A stretch of 61,906 nt of DNA from Verrucomicrobiia bacterium (GTDB taxonomy: Bacteria > Verrucomicrobiota > Verrucomicrobiia > Limisphaerales > UBA11358). Where the stretch lies: NCBI GenBank assembly GCA_031290985.1, contig JARLJW010000046.1:1-61906 (forward strand), written 5' to 3'. The stretch's first letter is position 1; each line of letters opens with the position of its first letter. The notes below the pieces were generated by a model. It ran no database searches. It saw nothing but the letters and a program-made list of their open reading frames with translations, and was not told where the DNA came from. Positions 54,225-61,906 of this stretch are shown piece after piece. Position numbers and translations under genes: made by a program.

Positions 54225-54986
54225 ATGAAGAAATGTAGCCATTCAGTCGTTCTCAAATGGGCTGGCGCCGTCGGTTGCGCCTTCGCCTTGATCCAATCGG
54301 CCCCCGCCCAGACCGTGCGGTTGCACGGGGCGGTTGGCTTCGCCAAGGTCATCGAGTCGCAGAAGGCGGCCATCGAATCCGCGGCGGGAGCCAAGCTGGA
54401 AGTGGTGGGCAACGGCAGCGGTCGCGGCCTGGCGGATCTGATCAATGGGCAGGCGGATATCACCTTGGTGGCAGGCCCGCTCAAGGCGCTGGCTGAGGTC
54501 ATGAACAAAGAAAAGGCCGGCAGCGCTGATATTTCGCAAATGAAGGAAATTCTGGTGATGACCTCCAGGACGATCATCGCGGCCAATCCATCCGCCGGAG
54601 TTAAAAGTTTGACGGATGCGCAAGTCAGTGCCGTGTTTACGGGCAAAGCCACCAACTGGAAAGAGGTGGGCGGGGCCGACGTTCCCATCAAGGTGGTATT
54701 GCCTTTTAGCGGGGACGGGTCGCGGATCATGGTGCAGGGCACCTTTTTCCCAGGTGTCGACTTTGTCAAAGATGCGATCGTGCGCAATAGCGCGAAGGAC
54801 CTTTGCGTGGTGGTGGACCAATTGCCCGGGGCCTGCACCATGACCGCAAAGCAAAATATCACGGGCAACGTCATCACCGTGGCGACGGAAAAGGACATTT
54901 TGATTCCCTGGTCATTTGTCGTCAAAGGCGAGCCGGCCGGCGACGTCAAAAAGGTGGTCGAGGCGGCCACCGCCTTGATCAAATAG
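54225..54986 (+). CDS. PstS-like periplasmic substrate-binding protein 2
   Basis: 253 aa and a close paralogue of the preceding gene: QTVRLHGAVGFAKVIESQKAAI, GSGRGLADLINGQADITLVAGPL, VKSLTDAQVSAVFTGKATNWKEVGGADVPIKVV, GDGSRIMVQGTFFPGVDF, VKGEPAGDVKKVVEAAT. It sits directly before the first chemoreceptor gene. Together with gene 1 it suggests that a binding protein presents anion to the receptor, or duplicate uptake components. Confidence 0.85.
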   Translation: MKKCSHSVVLKWAGAVGCAFALIQSAPAQTVRLHGAVGFAKVIESQKAAIESAAGAKLEVVGNGSGRGLADLINGQADITLVAGPLKALAEVMNKEKAGSADISQMKEILVMTSRTIIAANPSAGVKSLTDAQVSAVFTGKATNWKEVGGADVPIKVVLPFSGDGSRIMVQGTFFPGVDFVKDAIVRNSAKDLCVVVDQLPGACTMTAKQNITGNVITVATEKDILIPWSFVVKGEPAGDVKKVVEAATALIK

Positions 54987-55073
54987 CCCCGCGACATCAA
55001 CCGACCTGCTCGCGGGCCGTCTGCGGGCTGGTCGGCAAATCCTTGAAACAATCTACTTGAAACCATAGCGAAC

Positions 55074-56684
55074 ATGAAAAATTTAAACTTGGCAAAACGG
55101 ATTTATCTGGTGGTCCTGCTGGTTCTGGCCGGCACTGCGCTGGTGGCGCTGATAAGCTGGAACAGCGTGCGTGGTCTGGCCAACAGCTCACGCCGCCTGG
55201 GCGAGGTTAACTTGAGCAGCGTGGCGGTCATTTACGAAATCTCGGACGCCTACGAGACCCAGAATTCCCTGGTCACCCGCGGTCCGGCCCAAACGGACAT
55301 GAAGGAGCTCGAGAAGATGGTCAAGGATTACACCCAGGCCTGCCAAAGACTGGACGCAAAACTCGCGGAACTGAAGAAAGTGGATGTCCAAGGCGCCTTG
55401 AGCGAAAAGACCAAGGCCATTGAAACCGATCTGCCGGCGTTACGGCAGTCCTCGGCCAAGGTGTTCGCCCTTTCGGCGCAGTTCCAGCAGGTGGATGCCG
55501 TCACACTGTTGCAAACCGAGGTCAATGGCATGCAAGACCGTATTGGCAACCACGTGGACGACTTGATGAAAATGGCGCTGGCCGCCGCCCAAGTGCAGCC
55601 CGGTTTGATCGTCCAGCAGGCCAACGGTTCCAACCACCTCATTGTGGGGCTTTGCGTCGCGGTCTTTTTTGTCAGCCTCCTCATATCCATTCTAATGGTC
55701 CGAAGCCAGGTTGTGCGACCGGTCAAAAATGTGGCGGACCATCTGGCGGCAACCTTTCAGTTGACGGAAGCTGGCGTGGGCGAGATAACGGAAAACAGCC
55801 GTTCCGTGGCCGAAGGCGCAAGCGAACAGGCGGCCTCGCTGGAAGAAACCAGTTCTTCATTGGAAGAAATGTCTTCCATGACCAAACGCAACGCCGATAA
55901 CGCCCACAAGGCAAACGATCTGGCCAAACAGGCCCGTTCCGCCGCCGACAAGGGGGCCGCCGACATGCAAACCATGTCCACCGCGATGGAAGCGATCAAG
56001 GTTTCCTCCAATGATATTGCCAAGATCATCAAGACGATTGATGAGATTGCCTTTCAAACGAACATCCTCGCCCTCAACGCCGCCGTGGAAGCCGCCCGCG
56101 CCGGGGAAGCCGGCATGGGTTTTGCCGTGGTGGCGGATGAAGTCCGCAACCTCGCCCAGCGCAGCGCCCAAGCGGCAAAGGAAACGGCGGGCAAGATTGA
56201 AGGGGCCATCATCAAGACCGGACAGGGGGTTGAAATCAGCAACAAGGTGGCGGCGGCCTTGAACGAAATCGTCACCAAAGTGCGCCAAGTGGATGAATTG
56301 GTGGCTGAAGTCGCCAATGCTTCGCGGGAGCAGACCGATGGCATCACTCAGATCAACGTTGCGGTGGGACAAATGGACAAAGTCACGCAATCCAACGCCG
56401 CCACGGCGGAGGAAAGCGCGGCCGCCGCCCAGGAACTCAACGCCCAATCCGAAGACATGAAGCGATCCGTCGCCGAATTAATGAAACTGGTGGGCGGGCA
56501 GAGTGAAACGTCCACAACCGGACCGGCACCCCATACGGCACGGGCAAAAGCATTGCAGGCAGCCATCCCAAAGGCAAAACGGCACCTTGCGACGAATGGC
56601 AATGGCCACACCCACGCCGCGACGGCGACGGCGGGAAACCGTCAGAGTGAAATTCCCATGGTAGGTGATTTCAAGGATTTCTAA
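55074..56684 (+). CDS. Methyl-accepting chemotaxis protein 1
   Basis: 536 aa. Two membrane segments (RIYLVVLLVLAGTALVALIS near 10-28 and LIVGLCVAVFFVSLLISIL near 190) enclose a four-helix sensor of about 150 residues. There is no clear HAMP domain after the second segment, which leads into ADHLAATFQLTEAGVG. The signalling hairpin is typical: [45 protein letters not shown] and [18 protein letters not shown]. The C-terminus [15 protein letters not shown] ends in Phe with an FKDF tail, possibly a CheR tether. It follows PstS-like protein 2. Confidence 0.94.
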   Translation: MKNLNLAKRIYLVVLLVLAGTALVALISWNSVRGLANSSRRLGEVNLSSVAVIYEISDAYETQNSLVTRGPAQTDMKELEKMVKDYTQACQRLDAKLAELKKVDVQGALSEKTKAIETDLPALRQSSAKVFALSAQFQQVDAVTLLQTEVNGMQDRIGNHVDDLMKMALAAAQVQPGLIVQQANGSNHLIVGLCVAVFFVSLLISILMVRSQVVRPVKNVADHLAATFQLTEAGVGEITENSRSVAEGASEQAASLEETSSSLEEMSSMTKRNADNAHKANDLAKQARSAADKGAADMQTMSTAMEAIKVSSNDIAKIIKTIDEIAFQTNILALNAAVEAARAGEAGMGFAVVADEVRNLAQRSAQAAKETAGKIEGAIIKTGQGVEISNKVAAALNEIVTKVRQVDELVAEVANASREQTDGITQINVAVGQMDKVTQSNAATAEESAAAAQELNAQSEDMKRSVAELMKLVGGQSETSTTGPAPHTARAKALQAAIPKAKRHLATNGNGHTHAATATAGNRQSEIPMVGDFKDF

Positions 56685-57016
56685 ACCGGCCTTCTGACGG
56701 TTTGTGATTTTCCGGCCGGCTCAAGCAACCCGAGCTTGAGAAATCATGGCTTCGACGCCCCCATCGACGCCATGACTTGCCGCCCGCCAAAAGGCCGGGA
56801 ACAAGTTAATTAAGCCTGCGCCCATTTTTTTCAGCCCGCCCGCCATGCCGGGCGGGCTTCACCCATGGTACTTTCGCGCAGGATCGGGATTGGCGACGGC
56901 AAAAAAAGCTTACTATTTCGCAATTAATATTAATCAAGTTCCCTTTCAGTTCCGGCCACTTCGGCCGATAGCCCATTTACAGACTATAAGCGACAAGAGT
57001 CGGCAACAACCCAGTT
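56685..57016. other. Gap between receptor 1 and mini-cheW
   Basis: No gene. It contains a GC hairpin (AGCCCGCCCG 56833-56842 pairing with CGGGCGGGCT 56849-56858, no T-run), the shared upstream block at 56909 and the sigma-28-like promoter at 56945-56971. Confidence 0.6.
56909..56971 (+). promoter_or_regulatory. Sigma-28-like promoter 3 with shared upstream block
   Basis: TTCA (56945-56948), N15, GCCGATAG (56964-56971). A 20-bp block, CTTACTATTTCGCAATTAAT, at 56909 recurs with 17/20 identity at 59067, each 54-55 bp before its -10. This promoter would start near 56978, 40 bp before the mini-cheW frame. Confidence 0.5.
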
Positions 57017-57187
57017 ATGTCTAAAGCCCTGTTCGAAACCGCCCCGGTCAGCCGCAACCTTGCAGACAAATATCTTACGTTCCCGCTGCCAGACGAATCC
57101 TACGGCATCGAGGTGTTGAAGGGGTTGGACATTGATGGCGTCATCAGGGCTGACACCTTGAAGACCATCGCCATTCCGGCGGCTTAA
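57017..57187 (+). pseudogene. Internally deleted CheW remnant
   Basis: A 56-codon frame, ATG to TAA. Its first 36 residues (DKYLTFPLPDESYGIEVLK) match CheW residues 15-35 and the last part ([21 protein letters not shown]) matches the CheW C-terminus (LLDIDGVVGADT). About 115 residues in between, including the NLRG core, are missing in frame, with EVLK joined directly to GLDIDG. It is therefore unlikely to function as CheW, unless the remaining strands bind a partner. It keeps its sigma-28-like promoter. Confidence 0.85.
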
Positions 57188-57193
57188 AGTTTA

Positions 57194-57236
57194 ATCAGAA
57201 ATCAGAAATCAAAATCAGAAACCAAAATCAGAAAAA
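57194..57236. repeat. AATCAGAA word repeats before receptor 2
   Basis: AATCAGAA occurs four times with small changes between the mini-cheW stop and the receptor start (57241), occupying the ribosome-site region. It is low-complexity and fits slippage or a dispersed word repeat. Confidence 0.6.
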
Positions 57237-57240
57237 CCCT

Positions 57241-58845
57241 ATGAAAAACTGGACCATTGGCAAGCGTATCATAACCGGCTTCTCCATCATCGTGGCGCTC
57301 AGCGCGATCATGGGAATCCTGGCCTGGAAGTCGATGTGCGTCATCAGCACACATGGCGATGAATTGGCAAATGCCAAAATCCCCGGCATGACCGCCACGA
57401 CGGACATCATGCAAAACCTCAGTCGCGCTCATTTAATCCTCATCCGCCATGTCCTGACCACCAATCTGGATGAGAAACACGGCTATGAGGCCATGCTCAA
57501 GGAGATTGCCGCGACCAACGCCACCATCATCACGGATTTGGAAAAAGTCTGCACCGGCCCGGAGCAGAAGCATTATTTTGAAAGCTTGAAGCAGGCCCGG
57601 GCGGATTACATCAATGCCCGGGCTCCCGTTCTGGCGCTCAGCAATGCCGGCAAGAATGAAGAAGCCTTGGCCGAGCTGTTGTCGAGCGGCCGCGTGACTT
57701 TCAACGCTTACGATGCCCTCAGCACGAAATTTAGCGACTTTGAAACCAAGGATGCCACGGAGGCCGCCGACACCATCCAGTTAAATGCCAAACATTCCAA
57801 GGTTGTCCTCGCGTCGGTCATCATCGCCCAGTTGATTTTGAGCTGCATCCTGAGCTTAGTGGTGGTCGTGGGCTTGAACCGGGTGCTCAGAAATGTTTCC
57901 CAGGCGCTCGGTCAAGGCGCGGAACAGGTCACCTCGGCCGCCGGCCAGGTTTCTTCCGCCAGCCAGACTTTGGCGGAAGGCGCCAGTGAGCAGGCGGCTT
58001 CGCTGGAGGAAACCAGTTCGTCCTTGGAAGAAATGGCCAGCATGACCAAGAACAATGCCGAAAACACCCAAAAGACCAACACCCTGGCCAAACAGACACG
58101 CGCTGCGGCGGACAAGGGTTCCACCGACATGCAAGCCATGATCGCGGCCATGAACGCCATCAAAGTCTCCAGCGATGACATCGCCAAGATCATCAAGACC
58201 ATTGATGAAATCGCTTTCCAGACCAACATCCTCGCCTTGAACGCCGCCGTGGAAGCCGCCCGCGCCGGCGAGGCCGGCATGGGCTTCGCCGTCGTCGCCG
58301 ATGAAGTCCGCAACCTCGCCCAGCGCTCCGCCCAGGCCGCCAAGGAAACCGCCACCAAAATCGAGGGAGCCATCGCCAAGAGCGCCCAAGGGGTGGGCAT
58401 CAGCAACGCCGTGGCCCAAAGCCTCAATGAAATCGTGACCAAGGCCCGGCAGGTCGATGAACTGGCCGCCGAAGTCGCCAACGCCTCCCGTGAGCAGACC
58501 GAGGGCATCACCCAGATCAACACCGCCGTCGGCCAGATGGACAAGGTCACGCAATCCAACGCCGCCAGCGCGGAAGAAAGCGCCGCCGCCGCCGAGGAAC
58601 TCAACGCCCAGGCCGAAACCATGAAACAGTCCGTGGCCGAACTGCTCCAACTGGTGGGCGGCCAAAATGGAACCGCCACGACCAGGCCGGCGGGAGCCGC
58701 CCAGGCAAAAGCATTTCAGGCAGCCGTCTCGAAGGCAAAACGGCACCTTTCGACGAATGGCAAGGGCCACACCTACGCCGCGCCGGCGCCGGCGGGAAAT
58801 CGCCAGAGTGAAATTCCCATGGAAGCTGAGTTCAAGGATTTCTGA
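57241..58845 (+). CDS. Methyl-accepting chemotaxis protein 2
   Basis: 534 aa. The N-terminus [29 protein letters not shown] begins a four-helix (4HB) sensor, and the second membrane segment is [23 protein letters not shown] (about 185-207). No HAMP is apparent; [20 protein letters not shown] leads directly to [20 protein letters not shown]. The hairpin tip [26 protein letters not shown] and the end [15 protein letters not shown] match receptor 1. A hairpin follows. Confidence 0.94.
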   Translation: MKNWTIGKRIITGFSIIVALSAIMGILAWKSMCVISTHGDELANAKIPGMTATTDIMQNLSRAHLILIRHVLTTNLDEKHGYEAMLKEIAATNATIITDLEKVCTGPEQKHYFESLKQARADYINARAPVLALSNAGKNEEALAELLSSGRVTFNAYDALSTKFSDFETKDATEAADTIQLNAKHSKVVLASVIIAQLILSCILSLVVVVGLNRVLRNVSQALGQGAEQVTSAAGQVSSASQTLAEGASEQAASLEETSSSLEEMASMTKNNAENTQKTNTLAKQTRAAADKGSTDMQAMIAAMNAIKVSSDDIAKIIKTIDEIAFQTNILALNAAVEAARAGEAGMGFAVVADEVRNLAQRSAQAAKETATKIEGAIAKSAQGVGISNAVAQSLNEIVTKARQVDELAAEVANASREQTEGITQINTAVGQMDKVTQSNAASAEESAAAAEELNAQAETMKQSVAELLQLVGGQNGTATTRPAGAAQAKAFQAAVSKAKRHLSTNGKGHTYAAPAPAGNRQSEIPMEAEFKDF

Positions 58846-58854
58846 TACGGCCTG

Positions 58855-58882
58855 AGCCGGCGGAAGCTCCCGCCGGCTTTAA
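58855..58882 (+). terminator. Probable terminator after receptor 2
   Basis: AGCCGGCGG (58855-58863) pairs with CCGCCGGCT (58870-58878) and is followed by TTAAAAT, a weak tail. A second strong stem (GCGCCGCCCG... with CACGGGCGGCGC, 58911-58942) follows without a T-run. Confidence 0.6.
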
Positions 58883-59066
58883 AATGCGGTGTTGGAATCG
58901 GGGCTTGAGTGCGCCGCCCGCGTGTTTCTTCACGGGCGGCGCATGAAAAGGAACCGTACAAAGCAGGGAAGTCTTCCGGGGGCAGGTTTCCAGAACTCAC
59001 CGCCACTTTCAGAGCTTCGCCCGCCATCTGTCCAACGATAATAACCGCTGGCGATGACAAGTAATA

Positions 59067-59128
59067 CTTACCATATCGCAATTTATGGTGACTTAATTCA
59101 TTTCATCTTCTTCCGCCTCAACCGATAG
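59067..59128 (+). promoter_or_regulatory. Sigma-28-like promoter 4 with shared upstream block
   Basis: TTCA (59102-59105), N15, ACCGATAG (59121-59128), one base from promoter 3. It has the upstream block CTTACCATATCGCAATTTAT. The -10 ends 12 bp before the ATG at 59140, so the leader would be very short. Confidence 0.5.
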
Positions 59129-59197
59129 CTAGCCACGATATGAATCCTAATCACGGTTCCACCAAACGAAACTCCAACAACCTCAACAAACTGGCCC

Positions 59198-60385
59198 TTG
59201 TCCATCACCGCTTCAATTCTGGCGGTGGGCAGCGCGCAAGCGTTCGAATTTCAGCCGTTTGGCACCAATCTGCCGCCGGTGGATTTGCATGGTTTTGCCA
59301 GCCAGGGCTACATCTATAATTCTGGCCATAACAATTACCTCGGCGGTTACAGCAGCGATGGCTCTCCTGATTTCCGCGAATATGGGATCAATGCCTCCGT
59401 TGCCTATAACAAGTGGCGCGTCGGCGCACAGTTTTTCGGCCAAAAGCTGGGACCTTATGGCGACGACCAAATTAAATTGGACTGGGGCAACGTGGACTAT
59501 CAGGCCACGCAATGGTTTGGGGTGCGGGCCGGGCGGGTGAAAACGCCGCGTGGTCTTTACAATGAGACATTGGATCTGGACTCCACCCGCACGTTCGCGC
59601 TGCTCCCGCAAAGCGTCTATGACGCCCGCCTGCGCGACTTCAACTCCTCTTTCGATGGCGGCATGATTTATGGCAACATCGAAATGAAGAAGCTTGGCAG
59701 TCTGGACTACCGCGCCTATGTCGGCAGCATCTCGCTCTCGCCCTTGTCCGGTGCCAGTGACTATTTCAACAATGACATCCCTTATCCGAACACCAAAATC
59801 GGCATGGACGCCACCTATGGCGGCAGCTTGTTTTGGAACACGCCGGTCCAAGGTCTGAAGGTCGGATATTCCGTCCAGATGTTTAATAACTTCAACGCCC
59901 TGCGCACCGTCTCCCCTACATCATCCCTCTGGCGGGGGACCTCGTTATACCTGCGTCAGACGATTTCCGCCGAATACACCCGTGATAAATGGGTGTTCGC
60001 GGCGGAAGCCGGCCGGGACTCGGCAAACTATTGGGTTCAGGGGTTTGGGAACGATTTCCAGAATTACGACAGTTACTATGGATATGTCTCGGCCACCCGC
60101 CAAATTACGGACAAGTTTTCCCTGGGGACTTACTTCTCCTATTCCGATCAGATGGAGAAATGTCCGCCTTACGCACCCTTTAATACTGACGACCGACAGG
60201 GCGATCTCGCGCTGGCCGGGTGTTATAACTTCACCTCCTACTTGCTGGCCAAACTGGAAATTCACTACATGAATGGTTCCGGCATGCTGTTCAATACGCC
60301 CACCGGCGCCACCGCCAACCAACCGCGGAACACGCGGGATAATTCCTGGGCGATGATTGTCGCCAAGGTAACATTGTCGTTCTAA
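59198..60385 (+). CDS. Porin-like outer-membrane protein (start uncertain, possible frameshift)
   Basis: 395 aa in the open frame from a TTG at 59198. Mature part FEFQPFGTNLPPVDLHGFASQGYIYNSGHN is followed by beta strands (VAYNKWRVGAQFFGQKLGPYG, WFGVRAGRVKTPRGLYNETLD), ending with WAMIVAKVTLSF. The signal peptide (SITASILAVGSAQA) lacks a good start. An ATG at 59140 is in another frame and encodes a basic N-region (GSTKRNSNNLNKLAL); a single-base change near 59197-59200 would join the two into a normal signal peptide. So this is either a sequencing error, a natural frameshift or a TTG start. It resembles trimeric porins for anions such as phosphate. Confidence 0.8.
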   Translation: MSITASILAVGSAQAFEFQPFGTNLPPVDLHGFASQGYIYNSGHNNYLGGYSSDGSPDFREYGINASVAYNKWRVGAQFFGQKLGPYGDDQIKLDWGNVDYQATQWFGVRAGRVKTPRGLYNETLDLDSTRTFALLPQSVYDARLRDFNSSFDGGMIYGNIEMKKLGSLDYRAYVGSISLSPLSGASDYFNNDIPYPNTKIGMDATYGGSLFWNTPVQGLKVGYSVQMFNNFNALRTVSPTSSLWRGTSLYLRQTISAEYTRDKWVFAAEAGRDSANYWVQGFGNDFQNYDSYYGYVSATRQITDKFSLGTYFSYSDQMEKCPPYAPFNTDDRQGDLALAGCYNFTSYLLAKLEIHYMNGSGMLFNTPTGATANQPRNTRDNSWAMIVAKVTLSF

Positions 60386-60414
60386 TCCACCGTCACCATT
60401 CATTTAAAACGACT

Positions 60415-60834
60415 ATGAATCCGACCATTCATTCTTTTACCATGGCTGCGGCTGTCCTGCTCGCCTCCGCCGCCATGCTTCAGGCCGAACCGGCCCTGCT
60501 GGGCAACAAAGGGCTGACGGGACAGGCCTTGGATGCGGACAGCATAAAAGCGGTCCTGCTGGGCAAGAAAGCCACCATTGGTGACACCCGCGTGGTCATC
60601 GTGATCATCAAAGGAAGTGAGTCCCAGGAAGCTTTCTTGGAAGGCCACATTGGCATGAGCACCGATCAGTTTAACACCTACTGGCGGCGCTTGTATATGA
60701 CCGGCGGCGGTTCCGCTCCAAAAAATGTGGATACCGAGGACGAAGCCTCCAAGGTGGTTGCCAGCACGCCCGGCGCCATTGCCGTCATTGATTCGGCCAA
60801 GGCGGATGGACTCACTGTGCTGGCCTCAAAATAA
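60415..60834 (+). CDS. Short PstS-like substrate-binding protein
   Basis: 139 aa with signal peptide (IHSFTMAAAVLLASAAMLQAE). LDADSIKAVLLGKKATIGDTRVVIVIIKGSESQEAFLEGHIGMSTDQFNTYWRRLYMTGGGSAPKN corresponds to the short phosphate-substrate-binding family, with the LGKK-W/x-D-G-type loop and YWxRLxFTG motif, and ASTPGAIAVID near the end. It lies 29 bp after the porin and before receptor 3, repeating the barrel, binding protein, receptor order. Confidence 0.85.
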   Translation: MNPTIHSFTMAAAVLLASAAMLQAEPALLGNKGLTGQALDADSIKAVLLGKKATIGDTRVVIVIIKGSESQEAFLEGHIGMSTDQFNTYWRRLYMTGGGSAPKNVDTEDEASKVVASTPGAIAVIDSAKADGLTVLASK

Positions 60835-60862
60835 ATCCAGCATTCAAAGTTAGCTAAATTAA

Positions 60863-60889
60863 GCCGGGCGGCAACGCCCGGCGCTTTTT
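60863..60889 (+). terminator. Rho-independent terminator after the short PstS-like gene
   Basis: GCCGGGCG (60863-60870) pairs with CGCCCGGC (60875-60882) on a GCAA loop, then GCTTTTTC. It ends 15 bp before receptor 3, so that gene may need another promoter or partial read-through. Confidence 0.8.
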
Positions 60890-60903
60890 CGCACTTCCCA
60901 TTT

Positions 60904-61906
60904 ATGAATAAAACCAGTCACATCTCCGTTAAAGGCAGTTTCCGTTTCATCCAGATCCTCATCTCCCTGCTCCTGATTTTTCTGGTGGTTCAAGGCGTGG
61001 TGCTCTGGCGCGTCTGCCAGCGCGGCACCGAGGCCACCCGCGGCCTGGAACAGGAAGGACTGCCCAGTCTCCGCCTGCTCGCCTCGCTCCAGGAAAATCT
61101 GGTGGTCTACCGCCTGCATTCCTTTGAACTCATGTTTGCGCAGGAAAAAGACCGGCCCGCCAAGCTGGCCGAAACCGATGCCGTCCAAAAGCACAGCGAG
61201 GAAATCATCGTCCAGCTCAACCAGCTCTATCCCGCCGGCGAAGGCCATCAACGCGTCGCTGATTTGTCCGCCAGCTTGACTGACTATGTGCAGACGATGG
61301 GACAGATCCGCGCCACGCTGGACAAGGATTTCCCCGGGGCGATGAAAATTTTGGACCAAGAGGTGCCGGCCAAGGTTGCCGCGCTTGCCGCCGCAGCCGA
61401 GAAGGTCAAAACCTATTGCAACACCATCGCCGATGAGCGCACCGCCCTCACCGTCGCGAGCTTTGGAAACATTCGCCAGTTCGTCCTGTGGCTGGGCACC
61501 GCCAGCGTGGGTTTCGCCACGTTTACCATGGCGCTCATTGCCTTTAGCTCCAGCCGGGTCCGCCGCGCATTGACCGGGCTGGTCCGTGACCTGGGTGACA
61601 ACTCTGAGCAGGTGAATCATGCCGCCACCCAGGTTTCCGCGTCCAGCCAGTCCCTGGCGGAAGGTTCCGGCGAGCAGGCGGCTTCGATTGAACAAACCAG
61701 TTCATCCTTGGAAGAGATGGCTTCCATGACCAGGCGCAATTCCGAAAATGCCCAGAAAGCCAACAACCTCGCCAAGGAGACCCGCGCCGCCGCGGACAAA
61801 GGCGCCAGCGACATGCAAGCCATGTCCGCCGCCATGTCCGCCATCAAGGTTTCCAGCGATGACATCGCCAAAATCATCAAAACCATTGATGAGATCGCCT
61901 TTCAGA
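60904..61906 (+). CDS. Methyl-accepting chemotaxis protein 3, 3' end outside window
   Basis: 334 codons are present from ATG 60904 (MNKTSHISVKGSFRF); the gene runs off the right edge. First membrane segment ILISLLLIFLVVQGVVLW, four-helix sensor (EQEGLPSLRLLASLQENLVVYRL, then IIVQLNQLYPAGEGHQ), second segment FVLWLGTASVGFATFTMALIAF. There is no clear [30 protein letters not shown] follows, and the window ends within the hairpin (IDEIAFQ). It resembles receptors 1 and 2. Confidence 0.93.
   Translation, partial: MNKTSHISVKGSFRFIQILISLLLIFLVVQGVVLWRVCQRGTEATRGLEQEGLPSLRLLASLQENLVVYRLHSFELMFAQEKDRPAKLAETDAVQKHSEEIIVQLNQLYPAGEGHQRVADLSASLTDYVQTMGQIRATLDKDFPGAMKILDQEVPAKVAALAAAAEKVKTYCNTIADERTALTVASFGNIRQFVLWLGTASVGFATFTMALIAFSSSRVRRALTGLVRDLGDNSEQVNHAATQVSASSQSLAEGSGEQAASIEQTSSSLEEMASMTRRNSENAQKANNLAKETRAAADKGASDMQAMSAAMSAIKVSSDDIAKIIKTIDEIAFQ

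Noticed and set aside
56833..56858. GC hairpin after receptor 1 as a terminator
   Set aside because: There is no downstream T-run; the T-run lies before the stem, so it is listed only as a stem.
1..61906. CRISPR arrays, tRNA or rRNA genes
   Set aside because: No regularly spaced repeats and no cloverleaf or rRNA-like conserved segments were recognised.

Overview
The window looks like chromosomal DNA of a GC-rich Verrucomicrobiota bacterium, probably of the Pedosphaera/Limisphaera type. That placement is inferred from gene content: a prepilin-like protein with an H-X9-DG motif, several exported proteins with the fibronectin-like C-terminal region common in that group, a complete MraZ-led division cluster with a divergent FtsZ, and paired BBP2-type outer-membrane barrels. 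I see no rRNA, tRNA or CRISPR array.

Layout. (1) 1-1.1 kb: the 3' end of an IS1182-like transposase gene and a small AT-richer hypothetical gene, probably accessory DNA. (2) 1.2-20.8 kb, minus strand: uvrA and a long dcw cluster read mraZ-orf-rsmH-ftsL-ftsI-murF-mraY-LysM-ftsW-murG-murB-[toxin/antitoxin]-ddl-ftsQ-ftsA-ftsZ. A four-repeat MraZ box lies on the mraZ promoter. murC, murD and murE are missing from their usual places. A FitAB/VapBC-like pair with its own palindrome-bearing promoter sits flush against ddl. FtsZ has lost two of the usual polar T7-loop residues. (3) 20.9-22.7 kb: queA and a RibD-like reductase. (4) 22.8-32.2 kb: exported proteins (a 1189-aa repeat surface protein, prepilin-like protein, PAP2 phosphatase, an S74-chaperone beta-roll protein, FKBP isomerase). 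(5) 32.4-35.9 kb: HtrA protease, CbpA-like DnaJ and a short-chain dehydrogenase. (6) 36.0-40.0 kb: three tandem exported serpins with intact inhibitory hinges but different reactive loops. (7) 40.0-47.6 kb: D-cysteine desulfhydrase, a secreted M12B-like metalloprotease with P-domain, photolyase and small proteins. (8) 47.8-61.9 kb: a chemosensory island with a response regulator, CheW, an internally deleted mini-CheW, three HAMP-poor chemoreceptors (the last cut by the window end), three PstS-like phosphate-type binding proteins without transporter genes, and three outer-membrane barrels.

The most unusual part is the chemosensory island. Four intergenic sites match the sigma-28 -10 element (GCCGATAA or one or two changes) with a TCA-containing -35 at the correct spacing. 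One of them would start a leader of three hairpins, the last a strong intrinsic terminator, before cheW. Together the barrels, binding proteins and receptors suggest a repeated unit that takes in and senses an anion such as phosphate; this function is inferred. All coordinates and motifs were read by eye, and no database search was run.
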